Of a DNA stretch of 19,079 nucleotides, positions 9,101 through 17,939 are shown in pieces (positions within the stretch are counted from its first letter, which is position 1; each line of letters starts with the position of its first letter). The notes beneath the pieces were generated by a model. That model was not told the DNA's origin, did no database searches, and was given only the letters and a program-made list of their open reading frames with translations. Origin of the DNA: Hirudo medicinalis. Taxonomy: Eukaryota; Annelida; Clitellata; Hirudinida; Hirudinidae. The stretch covers positions 86,784 through 105,862 of the forward strand of contig MPNW01000559.1 in NCBI GenBank assembly GCA_011800805.1, written 5' to 3'. A program made the translations under genes and the position numbers.

Positions 9101-12100
9101 TAAACAAGCTTTTAACCAAATTACAATGTTATGGCATCCATGACAATATTATGGGATGGCTCGCCAACTTTCTTTCACAGAGGAAACAGCGTGTTAATAT
9201 AGGTGGAATTTTATCAAATATCGCTCCTGTGACCCATGGTGTCCCCCAAGGCAGTGTGCTCTCCATACTCTTATCTTTATACATCAATGATCTTCCTATC
9301 ATATTCAAAGATACTGGTGTTGTTTGCAAACTATTTGCTGATGATGTCAAGCTCTATTGCTTCCCAACTTCGTCCGAAACCCAACTACAGTCTGCTCTCG
9401 ACAAGGTAGCTCAGTGGAGTCACACCTGGCAACTCCAACTCGCACCAGAGAAATTTTTCCATACTGGGTCGCAGAAAGAAAAGAAATAATCATGAGTACT
9501 CTATCAACGGTCAGACCCTCCAGCAAGTAGACAGGGTTAGGGATCTCGGGATTATGATGGACCCAAGCTTAAAGTTTGCAACCCACATTGATACTATCAC
9601 TCATGAAGCTGCAGCAGTTTCGTGGATGATCAGGGCTTCTTTCTCCTCAAGGGACCATGATTTCTTAAAGCTTGCCTTTTGCACTTACGTCAGACCAATT
9701 CTTGAATATTGTTCACCAGTATGGAACTCTCAACACAAATATCTAATTGATAGAGTTGAAAAAATACAAAAAAGATTCACCAAATCAATTCCATCGGTTA
9801 CTAAATACCCCTACATGGAAAGACTGAGGCATCTTAAACTTATGACCCTGGAGAGATGCCGCCTCCTGGCTTACTTAACATTTTGTTTCAAATTACTAAA
9901 TGGCTTTGCGGACTCCCCCCTGAAGCATCCAGGATTACCCAGGTACAAGAGGGCACAGTTTTAAACTTTGATGCAGTAAATTTTCAAATTAGTTGCCAAA
10001 TATTCTTTCTGCAATAGGATCATTAAACCATGGAATGCATTGCCAAATGAAGTCGTGAACTCAAATACAATTTCTCGTTTTAATGCACTAATACTCGACT
10101 TTGACTTTAATAGTTTCTTAACATATACCTGATTATCCTGCCATTCGGACCTTGTGTTGTTCTTTTTGTATGTAAATTGTACAGACTTGTGTTAGTGGTC
10201 TCAAGGACCCTTCAGTTTAATAAAAATAAAAAATATAGTCTTTGTAAGTCTGTTTTCGTTTCAGAAAAGCTTATTATGTCTGACCGCATGCTGAAAATCC
10301 TCTCCATACCATCATGGAACCTCTCCGAATTTTCTACTGCAATTAACCTCTTACTCCATCTCTAGATCATGCCAGTAATAGTCCCCAGGATCATATATGT
10401 TAAACTTTGTTTCGTCTAGAATAATTACTGATTTAATTTCATAAAGTTCCCAGAATCAACCATATGTTTTGCCCATTCCAGCTGTCTATCCTCCTTCTTG
10501 AGGTATGGGAGTTTTTAACGGCATTGATGTTAATTACGCAAATACGTCAAACCGATCTTAAAAGATATGACGAACAAATTGGCACATCAATTTGCATTTC
10601 TTGTCAAAACATGCAATAAATTCTTTTTTTAACTTTATTAAAAGATTTCGTAGTGATATTTCAATTATATAACCAAATTTGAGGTTATAAAATTCATATT
10701 TAAGAGAGTTATGCGAAAAAATGCTCTTAAAGATGTGACGACTACTGTATTTCAATATCTTGATGTATGTACATAAGGGAAAGTCCATTCAGTCAGCTAG
10801 CATCGTAGACCGAAGATAAGTTTTTAAACTTTCGAGAGTTGAAAAACTTTTCATTGCCAGCTGTTATGGATGGTCATACAGCCAAAATGAATAGAATCAT
10901 TCTAACACTTGAATATAAATCATTGCCTGCCCAATACATAGAATCTATAGAATACATAGAAAAATTTGTGATTGCCCGCCCAACAACTTCATGCTACTTT
11001 ACCCATTATTTAATTACCCACCATTTAATTATTTAATGGTAACGATTTCAAATCAATTTCAACGACAATTCTAGTAGCTTTACCATAGTTGCTAATATTT
11101 TCGTCAAAAGTCATAAATTATTGAAATAAAACAAATTTGTCAAATTAGAATAGATATTTTTATCTTAGATAAAAAAAACTGGGGGCCTTGGCCCTCCCCT
11201 TTAAATCTGCCATTGCTTACTTAATATTGCAATTAACCACAAACAAATGGTTTTAATGCTGTTGTATTTTAGGCAAAAATCAAATCAACATCTGCAGCCA
11301 AATTTTGATCCCAAAACGTCCACCCCTCTGAAAAATGGAAATGAAGCCAACAGACCCATCTTTGAAGAATGTTTGACTGATGCTAATGTTTCATATATTG
11401 ATGAAAAGCAAGAAAAGGATTCAACTCTGAATGAGACTTGTACAAAGTCACTTTATACTTACGAAGAGTATTTGGTTTCAAGTCCCAGTAAGGTGGATGG
11501 CTTTAATGAAGAAACCAAAAACGTCGAACAAGGTGCATCTGCGTCTGCAATACCAGCCAACTTGTTCCCACCTACTGCCATCACTAAAACTGAAGTTAAA
11601 TCACGTTTCTCAACTTTGAGGAAAAATATGGGCCTCAAAAGCAAGAAGGGTCCTGTTATGGCCACGCACGACATAGCAAACCTCGAGCAGGAAGCGGCGC
11701 AAGCGAACACGAGCATGAAGCCGATAAAAAGAACGATGTCTGGGAGCGGCTCTTTCGTCAAGGAAAGATGGCTTAAAAGGTTCAAACCCTCTCCCGAAGT
11801 GGGATTCGACGAGGCCGATAATATTTCGATCAAATCGACAAAGAGATCACTCAAAGATTCGTTCATGGGCATTTTCAAGTCGTGAGTATTTATTTGATGA
11901 GACTTTTTCTCGTTCGCAAGGGCACGTTTTCACCGAACGCTGTCACCAACTCACCGCCAAAACCACATATATCTGTCCATTAAGGCCAGCTGCATATGTA
12001 TGTGCATCACTCGAACCCACAATCGAATCCCCGGTCGCAGATACCAACCGATCGGATGTTTAAACATTTTTCTATCCTTTCAGTCTCCCAACCATGCCGA

Positions 12101-12165
12101 GATCTCAAAACTCAGTATCGTCATTGGCTTCGATATCGAGTACTACCACAAAGTACAACAGCTGA
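6181..12165 (+). CDS. RhoGEF (DH domain, no PH domain seen), 11 exons
   Basis: Exons: 6181-6238, 6542-6702, 6829-6850, 6928-6969, 7052-7181, 7417-7555, 7635-7742, 7805-7900, 8088-8314, 11273-11881, 12084-12165; phases agree at every junction, giving 557 aa. The start is the first ATG after an in-frame TAA. Residues 1-94 are acidic and low in complexity. Residues about 97-300 form a DH (Dbl homology) domain: VVREILETEKSYCNGL (CR1), SCVGDIF in the middle, and LLTPVQRIPRYVLLLKQLL (CR3). DH domains exchange GDP for GTP on Rho-family GTPases. The usual PH domain does not follow; instead comes a basic, then Ser/Lys-rich tail. Exon 10 has an in-frame TGA (11883-11885) directly at its donor, so retaining the next intron gives 531 aa. 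The paralogue is unassigned: the CR3 motif is unlike ECT2; ARHGEF33-like DH-only proteins are a possibility I could not test. Confidence 0.85.
8525..10560 (-). mobile_element. Tc1/mariner-type transposase relic, split by a LINE
   Basis: Read on the - strand in shifting frames. From about 10500 down: QLEWAKHM, then VIILDETKFN with YYWHDL (the first catalytic Asp block), a GG(S/M)VMVW-like block, then AFLKRKQTYKDYI. After an interruption (10232-8881) it resumes with SILTSFAKIHHENDF and HQD (second Asp), then MEWAAYSVDLNP (the SPDLNP motif), and ends with KEVIIDA...QKEYLEQLV, RCIDVIEKKG. The order and spacing match Tc1/mariner DDE transposases. Frameshifts, stops and loss of the acidic residue after the LNP motif make it dead. 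Terminal repeats were not identified. Confidence 0.8.
8881..10232 (+). mobile_element. 5'-truncated LINE (Jockey/CR1-like) with reverse-transcriptase remnant
   Basis: Begins inside the RT domain: NKSLMHHL, FVSGRSTVTNLLE, DITYLDFKKAFDSVAHK (first catalytic Asp), GVPQGSVLS, then LFADDVKLY (the (Y/F)ADD catalytic motif near 9334-9345), VRPILEYCSPVWN and RVEKIQKRFTK. It ends with IIKPWNALPNEVV and a TGA at 10130-10132. Frameshifts lie near 9120, 9480 and 9965. A 100-bp 3' UTR ends in an A-rich tail (AATAAAAATAAAAA). ATATA occurs at both ends (8876-8880 and 10233-10237); removing one copy with the element rejoins the Tc1 relic, so this is the target duplication. Clade assignment is by motif look only. 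Confidence 0.85.
10561..11272 (+). other. remaining RhoGEF intron, no gene seen
   Basis: AT-rich intronic DNA between the Tc1 relic and RhoGEF exon 10. Apart from the possible terminal repeat near 11180-11216, nothing is recognised. The exon 10 acceptor is GTTGTATTTTAG at 11272. Confidence 0.6.
11882..11887 (+). promoter_or_regulatory. RhoGEF 5' splice site containing a stop codon
   Basis: GTGAGT matches the donor consensus. The exon frame reads TCG TGA GT across it, so the stop exists only if the intron is kept. The partner acceptor, TTTTTCTATCCTTTCAG (ending 12083), has a strong pyrimidine tract. The joined frame adds 27 residues, starting SLPTMPRSQNSVSSLAS, and stops at TGA 12163-12165. 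Confidence 0.6.
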
Positions 12166-12691
12166 TGTGCATAACATGGAACTAAGAACTTAAATGTCAT
12201 CAGTTTCTCAGCACAACCTCTCGAGGTGTGCTACTTGTTTGAAAGTTCATCCTGGCTCTGTCCAAAGGTGTTTAAAATGATTGCATCTGAACAAATATTT
12301 AGGCACTTTATATGGTATTTTCAGCTGATTTATTTTTAGAAGCACATTATTTTATTGTTCAATGACAAAATAGTGTTGTTTGCAATTTAGAGTGAAATTT
12401 TATAACTTGGCCTCTCCTGTGTACCTGTGATTGTTGGTGATCTAAGATTTTATTTTAAGTTTTTTAGAGAACATTCATTGAGATCACTGAAGCTTTATCT
12501 TTATAAGACATTCATTACATCAGTCTCAGTTGTTTGATTTCCTTATACAAAACATTACATAACACGAGTCCATCATTAGCAAAAGATATAATCGATATAT
12601 GATATGTTTGATATGTGGCATAAAGGAGAAAGTTTCATAACTTTCACAAGAATCAATTTCAAGAGTAAATTTAGAACATAGATTTTAGGGA
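12166..12691. other. convergent intergenic region / overlapping 3' UTRs
   Basis: It lies between the RhoGEF stop (+) and the MOCS1B stop (-). No gene is seen. The - strand has AATAAA signals (12448-12453, also 12351-12356 and 12329-12334), but I find no canonical AATAAA on + in this stretch. The RhoGEF transcript may therefore use a variant signal or run into the MOCS1 3' end. Confidence 0.6.
12448..12453 (-). terminator. MOCS1 polyadenylation signal AATAAA
   Basis: The first AATAAA after the MOCS1B stop on the - strand, 238 bp downstream of it. Two further copies, at 12351-12356 and 12329-12334, are alternatives. Confidence 0.55.
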
Positions 12692-13435
12692 TCATTCGGC
12701 TCGAAGATAGTCTCTCTTTCCTCCGCTTTTCATCATTAATTTGATATCGCCGATGACGATGTCATGTGACATAGCCTTGCACATGTCGTACACAGTTAGG
12801 GCAGCTACAGATACCCCGGCGAGGGCTTCCATTTCAACACCCGTAGACCCTTTGCAGGAGACTTTGGATGTTATGTCGATGCAACAGTCGCCTTCATTTA
12901 TCACAGCCTCGACTGAGATGTGAGTCAGGTTTAAGCTGTGGCAAAGAGGAATCAGATCGGGTGTTTTTTTGACGGCTATTATTCCAGCAATCTTGGCAGT
13001 GGTCAACACATCACCCTTCTTCATGGCGTTCTCCTTCACTGCTTTCAAAATCTCCGGGGATACAAATACTCTCCCGGCGGCCTCAGCAACCCTCAATGTC
13101 TCACTTTTAGGGCTTACATCGACCATCTGTAGGGATCCTTTCTTGTCAACATGTGAAAGCTCTGTGGTCTCGATTGGATCTTTGCCGGACAATTTGCTCG
13201 TAGTTGTACCAAAAGCTCTTCGAATAGGCAGGAATTTATTTTCTACATGAAAGTGCAAAGAGGTGTGCAAATAATTTTTCTGAAAGTGGAGAGCAGAATT
13301 CTTGATTTCAGTAAAAGCTACCAAAGACATGAGTTGGTTATAATTTCCTAAGTTCTTGTGAAAGTTTGAGTTCTTCAACTTGGTATTACCTGGGACATGA
13401 ATAAGGTGTAAGCACTTTGAACTCCATTGGAACAT
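12692..13435 (-). CDS. MOCS1: MOCS1B, cyclic pyranopterin monophosphate synthase (MoaC-like)
   Basis: Single open frame of 247 residues, ATG at 13435-13433, TGA at 12694-12692, within the last MOCS1 exon. The N-terminal 85 or so residues are poorly conserved linker. The MoaC domain follows: TELSHVDKKG, MVDVSPKSETLRVA, MKKGDVLTTAKIAGI, LIPLCHSLNLTHI, GSTGVEMEAL, ALTVYDMCKA and the end MMKSGGKRDYLRAE. The residues of the bacterial MoaC active site are present (Lys in KKGD, His in PLCH, Asp and Lys in YDMCK). Known role: converts 3',8-cyclo-7,8-dihydro-GTP, made by MOCS1A, to cPMP. The frame is the same as MOCS1A, nine bases after its stop; it could be made by reinitiation, or as a fusion if the stop is spliced out. 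GTG at 13444 is not taken as a start. Confidence 0.93.
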   Translation of the reverse strand: MFQWSSKCLHLIHVPGNTKLKNSNFHKNLGNYNQLMSLVAFTEIKNSALHFQKNYLHTSLHFHVENKFLPIRRAFGTTTSKLSGKDPIETTELSHVDKKGSLQMVDVSPKSETLRVAEAAGRVFVSPEILKAVKENAMKKGDVLTTAKIAGIIAVKKTPDLIPLCHSLNLTHISVEAVINEGDCCIDITSKVSCKGSTGVEMEALAGVSVAALTVYDMCKAMSHDIVIGDIKLMMKSGGKRDYLRAE

Positions 13436-13442
13436 TTCAAAC

Positions 13443-13448
13443 ACTCAC
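13443..13448 (-). promoter_or_regulatory. MOCS1: GTGAGT donor overlapping the MOCS1A stop
   Basis: On - the frame reads GGT GGG TGA GTG, so GG followed by GTGAGT is a consensus 5' splice site holding the MOCS1A stop. In human MOCS1, alternative splicing near the MOCS1A stop yields fused MOCS1A-MOCS1B forms. A similar use here is inference. The best-looking acceptor downstream (TCTCCACTTTCAG, exon start 13279) would not keep frame; a weaker one starting at 13217 would. Confidence 0.45.
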
Positions 13449-16307
13449 CCACCAATAAGAATCATGGGACGATTTTTGCTCTGTGCAAGGACGTCCATGC
13501 CTTAAATGAGTAAATGATATTTAGTAAATGAATTGAAGGTACTTTAGGAAAAAATTAGAATTACATTCACTTTTCTTAAGAATGATGTTACTGTGCATAA
13601 TATAATTTTTAAAAGTGTTAACCTGCATGTCTGGCTTTTTTCCTTTTGATGGCAGCGCCAATGATCGTTAAGAGCTGCTCGTCCGCACAACCCGACCTCA
13701 TGGCATCTCTCAGCGAAACCTCGGCATTGCCGAAAAGACACACCTGCAATGATTAACAATAATTTCACTGCAGTCTTCCATTTCATCCACGCTCAATACA
13801 TCTTTATTTTATGACAATCTTTTTCCATGGGAAGCAATTTTTTTTACCTTAGAAGCTGCTTTACTACTGATATTATAATAATAATGCTTTAAGCTCGTAG
13901 TTGTACAGAAAGAATCAAGGATGATGTTATTATTTTATTATATTATAATGTATTAATAGGTTTTGATAAAAGCCAATTATTCTTGTGAAAACAAACTTTA
14001 AGGTTCCCATCAGCAGTTATTCTGATCCTGTTGCATCCGCTACAAAAGTTCTCACTCATTGATGTTATGAAACCAAGCTGCCCCTTGAATCCACCAACTT
14101 TCCAAGCCTGTAATCGATGCATCCCAGTATTTTTGTGAGAACCGAGCAAACGATATTCTTAAACAACTGAAAACACTCACAAGCAAATATCAGAACAACC
14201 ATAAGGAAAATACCATGAGCTAAGAATGGCTGCATTGTAGCATAGTGGCAGCAAATGGGCTCTGGCAGACGGCTGAGGAATGGCATAGCAAGGCTCGCAT
14301 CGCTCGCTAGCTCCCCTGGCGCTATTGTGTGTGGTGCAATGTAAATGAAATATTTCTCAATGCCTAAAATTTGTGATGTTAATTTTTATATGTATGTTTA
14401 TTATCAGGTAAATGTGTCGAACATTTCGCACGTCTGGTTTTAATACCTCCGAAAGACAAACCATTGAAGGCATTATCAACACTGCTCACTTTGGAAGTAC
14501 TTGAAGCTTCAGTTTCCAGAAGTTTCAAATCAGGAAATATAAATTTGATCTTTTCCAACATGGCCTCGTAAGGCATAAATTTTCCCTTACTCCACTTGTT
14601 GCCATCAAAAGGCATGTATTCAATGAATCTCACATCAAGAGCCTTCAAGAAATTATGAAATATTTCATTAAATTACCCCATCGGATTACATTTACGACCA
14701 ATCAAACCAGCCTTGTTTCTCGTAAGCTCGACAAATCCTGGAATCTCTTCATCGTTAAGATTTTTCATGACTACACAGTTAACCTGAATGATGATGAATT
14801 AGTAGCCAAGCTCGCGAACACATTTCCAAAGGCTCACCTTCACAGAATTAAAACCGAGATCGAGTGCAGAATCGATTGCTTCGAGAACTTTGCGGTGACC
14901 TTTCCTTCTGGCAATGAACTCGAATTTCTTTTCCTCTAAGGTGTCCAAACTAATGTTCAATTTGTTCAGTCCCGCTTTCTTTAGGGCCGGCAGATTCCTT
15001 CCGAGCACGATGCCGTTGCTGGTCATGCTGATTTCTTCGAGGCCGTCCGCTTTCAACTCATCGAGTCCGGCTGATGGAGATAGAGTTACTCTAATTCATT
15101 AGCTTTTAGTTAGCAATCAACTGGCACTAAGAATGTTATCATCATGTTTATTTGCAAAACAATATTAAAAAGCAATCACAAATTTACATCAAGTGCTTGT
15201 TAAGCATTTATAAAAATCTCAATTTAGCAGATTTGACAAAGGTATTTAATAATAGGAACTTATTAAGCAAAAAAAAACTGCTCTTTTCATGTTTTCATAT
15301 GATTTCAATTCTCTTCCCAAAATATTCTCTGGCTTTTTTATATCAAGTAATAACTACAACAATCCTTCTCATTTTTTACGTAATACACATGAATATAGTC
15401 CNAATTTGCTTTATTTATTATTTAAAAAGTCTTACAAACAATATTTATTGCGTGAAATTGTATAGTTTATGATTTTGTAAATTACTCTGTGTAAAAGTTT
15501 CCTGTATATAATGATTTATTGGGTCAGTCAGTCTGATAGCGGAAGCGTGCGCTTCCTTAAGGCTGGCCCTTTGAGTTTATTTGAATTTGTTTTAATGCTT
15601 TTGCTTTGTATCTAACAGCTTGTTTGTTTAAATCAATAAACTCAAAAAACATTAAAAAAAAAAAAAAAAAAAATTTAAATCAAAACATTCAGCGAGATAT
15701 AATTAAATACAATTCTAGACCATAATAATAATAATAACAATGCTCACCAACGAGTTGAACTGCATCCCTCCTGACGAGCGGTTCTCCTCCCGTCAACCTG
15801 ATCTTCGTTATTCCTTCCTTTACAAACAATTTGGCCAATTTCAAAATTTCAGGAGTTGTGAGAATTTCTTCTTTTGGAGTTAGTTCAATCCCTTCTTCTG
15901 GCATGCAATATTGACCTAGAACCATAATGGCATTTTCATAGGTTTGATTAATGGAATTCTATGCTTTAATATAAAAATTATATGTGTCCATTATTTACAA
16001 TTTGTAAAGCAAAGATAAAAGTGTTTCATACATCTCAAATTGCACTTCTCTGTCAAGGAAATCCTGAGGTATGTGTGTTGTCTGTTGAATGTGTCGGTTA
16101 GAAAGTCCGAAAATGGTTTGAATGGAATATTTGCATTATCTCCTGATGTCCCTGTTTTGGAGATGGTCTTAAATGATTAAAGAAAATTAGTCACCAGTAA
16201 ATAGAAATTTCAAATTATTAAACTTCATATTTTACCTGCACATTGCTGCTGAATCTTCTGACAGCAGCAAGAACATTGGCATGTCTGCACCAGCTCCACA
16301 TTGTCAT
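13445..16307 (-). CDS. MOCS1: MOCS1A, GTP 3',8-cyclase (MoaA-like radical SAM enzyme)
   Basis: Nine exons, 373 aa, near the usual family length. Exons on -: 16307-16236, 16167-16032, 15915-15748, 15070-14838, 14783-14712, 14642-14490, 14107-13997, 13743-13623, 13500-13445. Start ATG follows an in-frame TAG nine codons upstream. Residues 1-24 ([19 protein letters not shown]...) are Arg-rich without acids, like a mitochondrial presequence. C66, C70 and C73 form the radical SAM CxxxCxxC cluster; GGEPL is the SAM-binding motif; [12 protein letters not shown] is a family signature. C300, C303 and C317 (CX2CX13C) bind the second 4Fe-4S cluster at the substrate. The protein ends in the double glycine IGG of active MoaA/MOCS1A. 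It makes 3',8-cyclo-7,8-dihydro-GTP from GTP. Introns 4 and 5 are only 54 and 69 nt; intron 5 seems GC-AG. Confidence 0.95.
14643..14711 (-). other. MOCS1: probable GC-AG intron of MOCS1A
   Basis: A 69-nt intron between ...ELTRNK and ALDVRF. The family alignment fixes the joint at AAG/GCT, where the intron begins GCTGGT instead of GT and ends TTCTTGAAG. AAGGCT occurs on both sides, so the joint can slide, but no position gives GT-AG. The nearest GT (4 bases later) breaks the frame. Confidence 0.6.
14784..14837 (-). other. MOCS1: 54-nt MOCS1A intron with clear branch point
   Basis: Starts GTGAGC, ends TTCATCATCATTCAG, and contains GGCTACTAATTC about 20 nt before the acceptor, a near-perfect branch site. 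It separates FNSVK from VNCVVMK in phase 0. Confidence 0.85.
15071..15747 (-). other. MOCS1: largest MOCS1A intron, with retroposed sequence
   Basis: A 677-nt phase-1 intron (donor GTGAGC; acceptor CTCTATCTCCATCAG). It contains an undetermined base at 15402, AT-rich filler, and a polyadenylated-looking insert on + ending at 15673. Confidence 0.8.
15520..15673 (+). mobile_element. possible retroposed 3' end with poly(A) tail
   Basis: On + there is a perfect hairpin, GGAAGC-GTGC-GCTTCC (15541-15556), then T-rich sequence, AATAAA (15635-15640), 13 bases, and a run of 20 A (15654-15673). This is the layout of a retroposed polyadenylated RNA or a LINE/SINE tail. TTTAAATCAA occurs before and after the A run (15627-15636 and 15674-15683). 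The 5' limit is a guess. Confidence 0.4.
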
Positions 16308-17939
16308 CTCTTTTCCTCTTGTGCTCAATCTCTAGGCAAGCTTTTAAAAGCTTTCCAAGCAGTCAGCTATACCAATCAGCAAGCAGAATAAAGGTTAATT
16401 AAACTGCTTGTTATAAGACAACAATTAAATCAGGCAGTCGCCTCTATACCAAACTCCCGCTGCGAGTCATCAACTGAAGTCGTAAATGAAGTTTGACAAC
16501 AACGATAACGATTCAGTTTGATTACAGTGGCGGAATGATGATATTTAACGGAACTTCAAGACCACAACAGCAAACAAACTAATCACCATGCTCATACTGC
16601 CAAACCAGGACTAATAGAATGTTAATCAAAGATGGCAGATAAGATAAGCTTTCGCATTTTATTTTCGAGAAAGCACCGCTTACCGCTGACAACAACTGCA
16701 CGTGTAGTTAATAACAGCTTTAATGACTATTACGTCGTCAGACGGAGATGATTCTGATGAATTCATCTGCCAGGGAATAATTTGGACGATACCCCACATG
16801 GTCATAAGCATGAAAACAGATTATATAATACCCAGATGTTCCCTTTGTTAAAACTCAAGTCAAGCAAAGGCCGAGGTTACCTCAGCTGAAAAGTGCATCA
16901 GTTATTTTGATGGAATTTGCTTTAATAAAAAAGCAATAATAAAATATACACTTCATAAACAAACCTTGATGAATTTTTAAAAACAATGTCAGGGCCAAAT
17001 GATTAGAGTTGCGCACCATGAGTGACTATGCTAAAGCTGTTGCCTGTTCCAGCGGTAAATCATGTCATGGCGTAAGTAAAAGCTAAAAAACTTTAAATAT
17101 CACCCCCGTAAAATTTCAAGAGCTTAAAGCAACACTTTCTTATTTCTAATGTTTGCTGGCATCAAAAAGCCACATTCCGAAAATGTCTCCAGTCGGCTGA
17201 AAGTTAACGTTAAGTCTGCATATTACAATAACTGCTCAAGAAACGCTAATTCACTCCTTCATTGGCACATTATTTAACAGATATTTGTAATTATGTTCTT
17301 ATATAAAACTTTGTGAGCATTTGCGAACTTATATTGGATCATGCATATTTTTAAAACTTCTAAGTAATCAAGTCAGAAAAATTTGCCGGGCCCCCGTGCA
17401 AGTGTCCCCCCACTCTGAGACCCTGCATGACTTTATAACATAGAGCATAGAACACCGAATTCACGAAGAGCAGCATTGTTATAAATTAACTTGATTTTCG
17501 TCTAAAATATAACCGTTAAAATATAAGCAAGAATGGTTGATTTATTTAGGAAATGTAAAAAAAAATAGGTTTATAAAAAGTCAGTAAACTCGGTTTTTAA
17601 CGAAAGTCGAGGGACTTCAGCCAGCTACTGCCTGAAACATTATTGCGACAGTTATTTTTGGTGGAAGCTTGTTTTGTTAACTGGTTGCATTTTACTTTAA
17701 TTGCAAACATTTGTTTTCAGTTGACAGCAATAAAAGCTTTAAAGTAATTATTTCTTGCAAGTTATTCAGTTAACTGAATGCTTGTCTAAGTAAAATCTAG
17801 TGATTTAAAGGGAAACTTTGGTGTGATGAGGTAGACCAATAAAAATAAAACAGTATTCTTTCAAGAATTTCACAAAACTCCGTTATATTCTGTCACTTCA
17901 TACCTGGTCACAAATTGGTCATTAACGATAGATAGATTA
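16308..17939. other. region upstream of MOCS1, nothing recognised
   Basis: About 1.6 kb between the MOCS1A start and the second LINE. No exon, RNA gene or clear core promoter is recognised. The MOCS1 promoter and 5' UTR should lie at its left end on -. A short C-rich patch (GGGCCCCCGTGCAAGTGTCC, near 17388) resembles decayed transposon ends but has no partner in view. Confidence 0.55.

Larger units (their letters stand above)
8339..11216. mobile_element. possible outer DNA-transposon insertion in the RhoGEF intron
   Basis: The left edge reads GCAGGGGAAGATCTAGA. The reverse complement of the right edge reads GCAATGGCAGATTTAAA, matching at 12 of 17 positions. TTACTT directly flanks both ends (8333-8338 and 11217-11222). 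Both ends run on into G-rich then GGCCAA sequence. This suggests a diverged TIR element of the CAGNGGNAGATC type holding the Tc1 relic and LINE, but the TIRs are degenerate and no transposase of its own is seen. Confidence 0.35.

Noticed and set aside
9129..9350. Open frame on - inside the LINE
   Set aside because: Antisense of the reverse-transcriptase blocks; no motif of its own.
11459..11878. 139-codon open frame on - opposite RhoGEF exon 10
   Set aside because: Shadow of the + strand exon, which has matching splice phases and a coherent basic tail; the antisense frame has no recognisable family.
6181..12165. Calling the RhoGEF ECT2
   Set aside because: The Ser-rich tail is reminiscent, but no BRCT repeats precede the DH domain, the CR3 motif (PVQRIPRYVLLL) differs from ECT2, and no PH domain is seen.
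12741..13250. Open frames on + opposite MOCS1B
   Set aside because: Antisense of a clearly conserved MoaC domain.
13217..13448. Annotating a spliced MOCS1A-MOCS1B fusion as fact
   Set aside because: The donor is good, but the strongest acceptor breaks the frame and the frame-keeping one is moderate, so it stays a hypothesis.
12692..16307. Bacterial moaA-moaC operon or contamination
   Set aside because: Introns with matching phases interrupt MOCS1A, a presequence-like N-terminus is present, and flanking genes are animal families.
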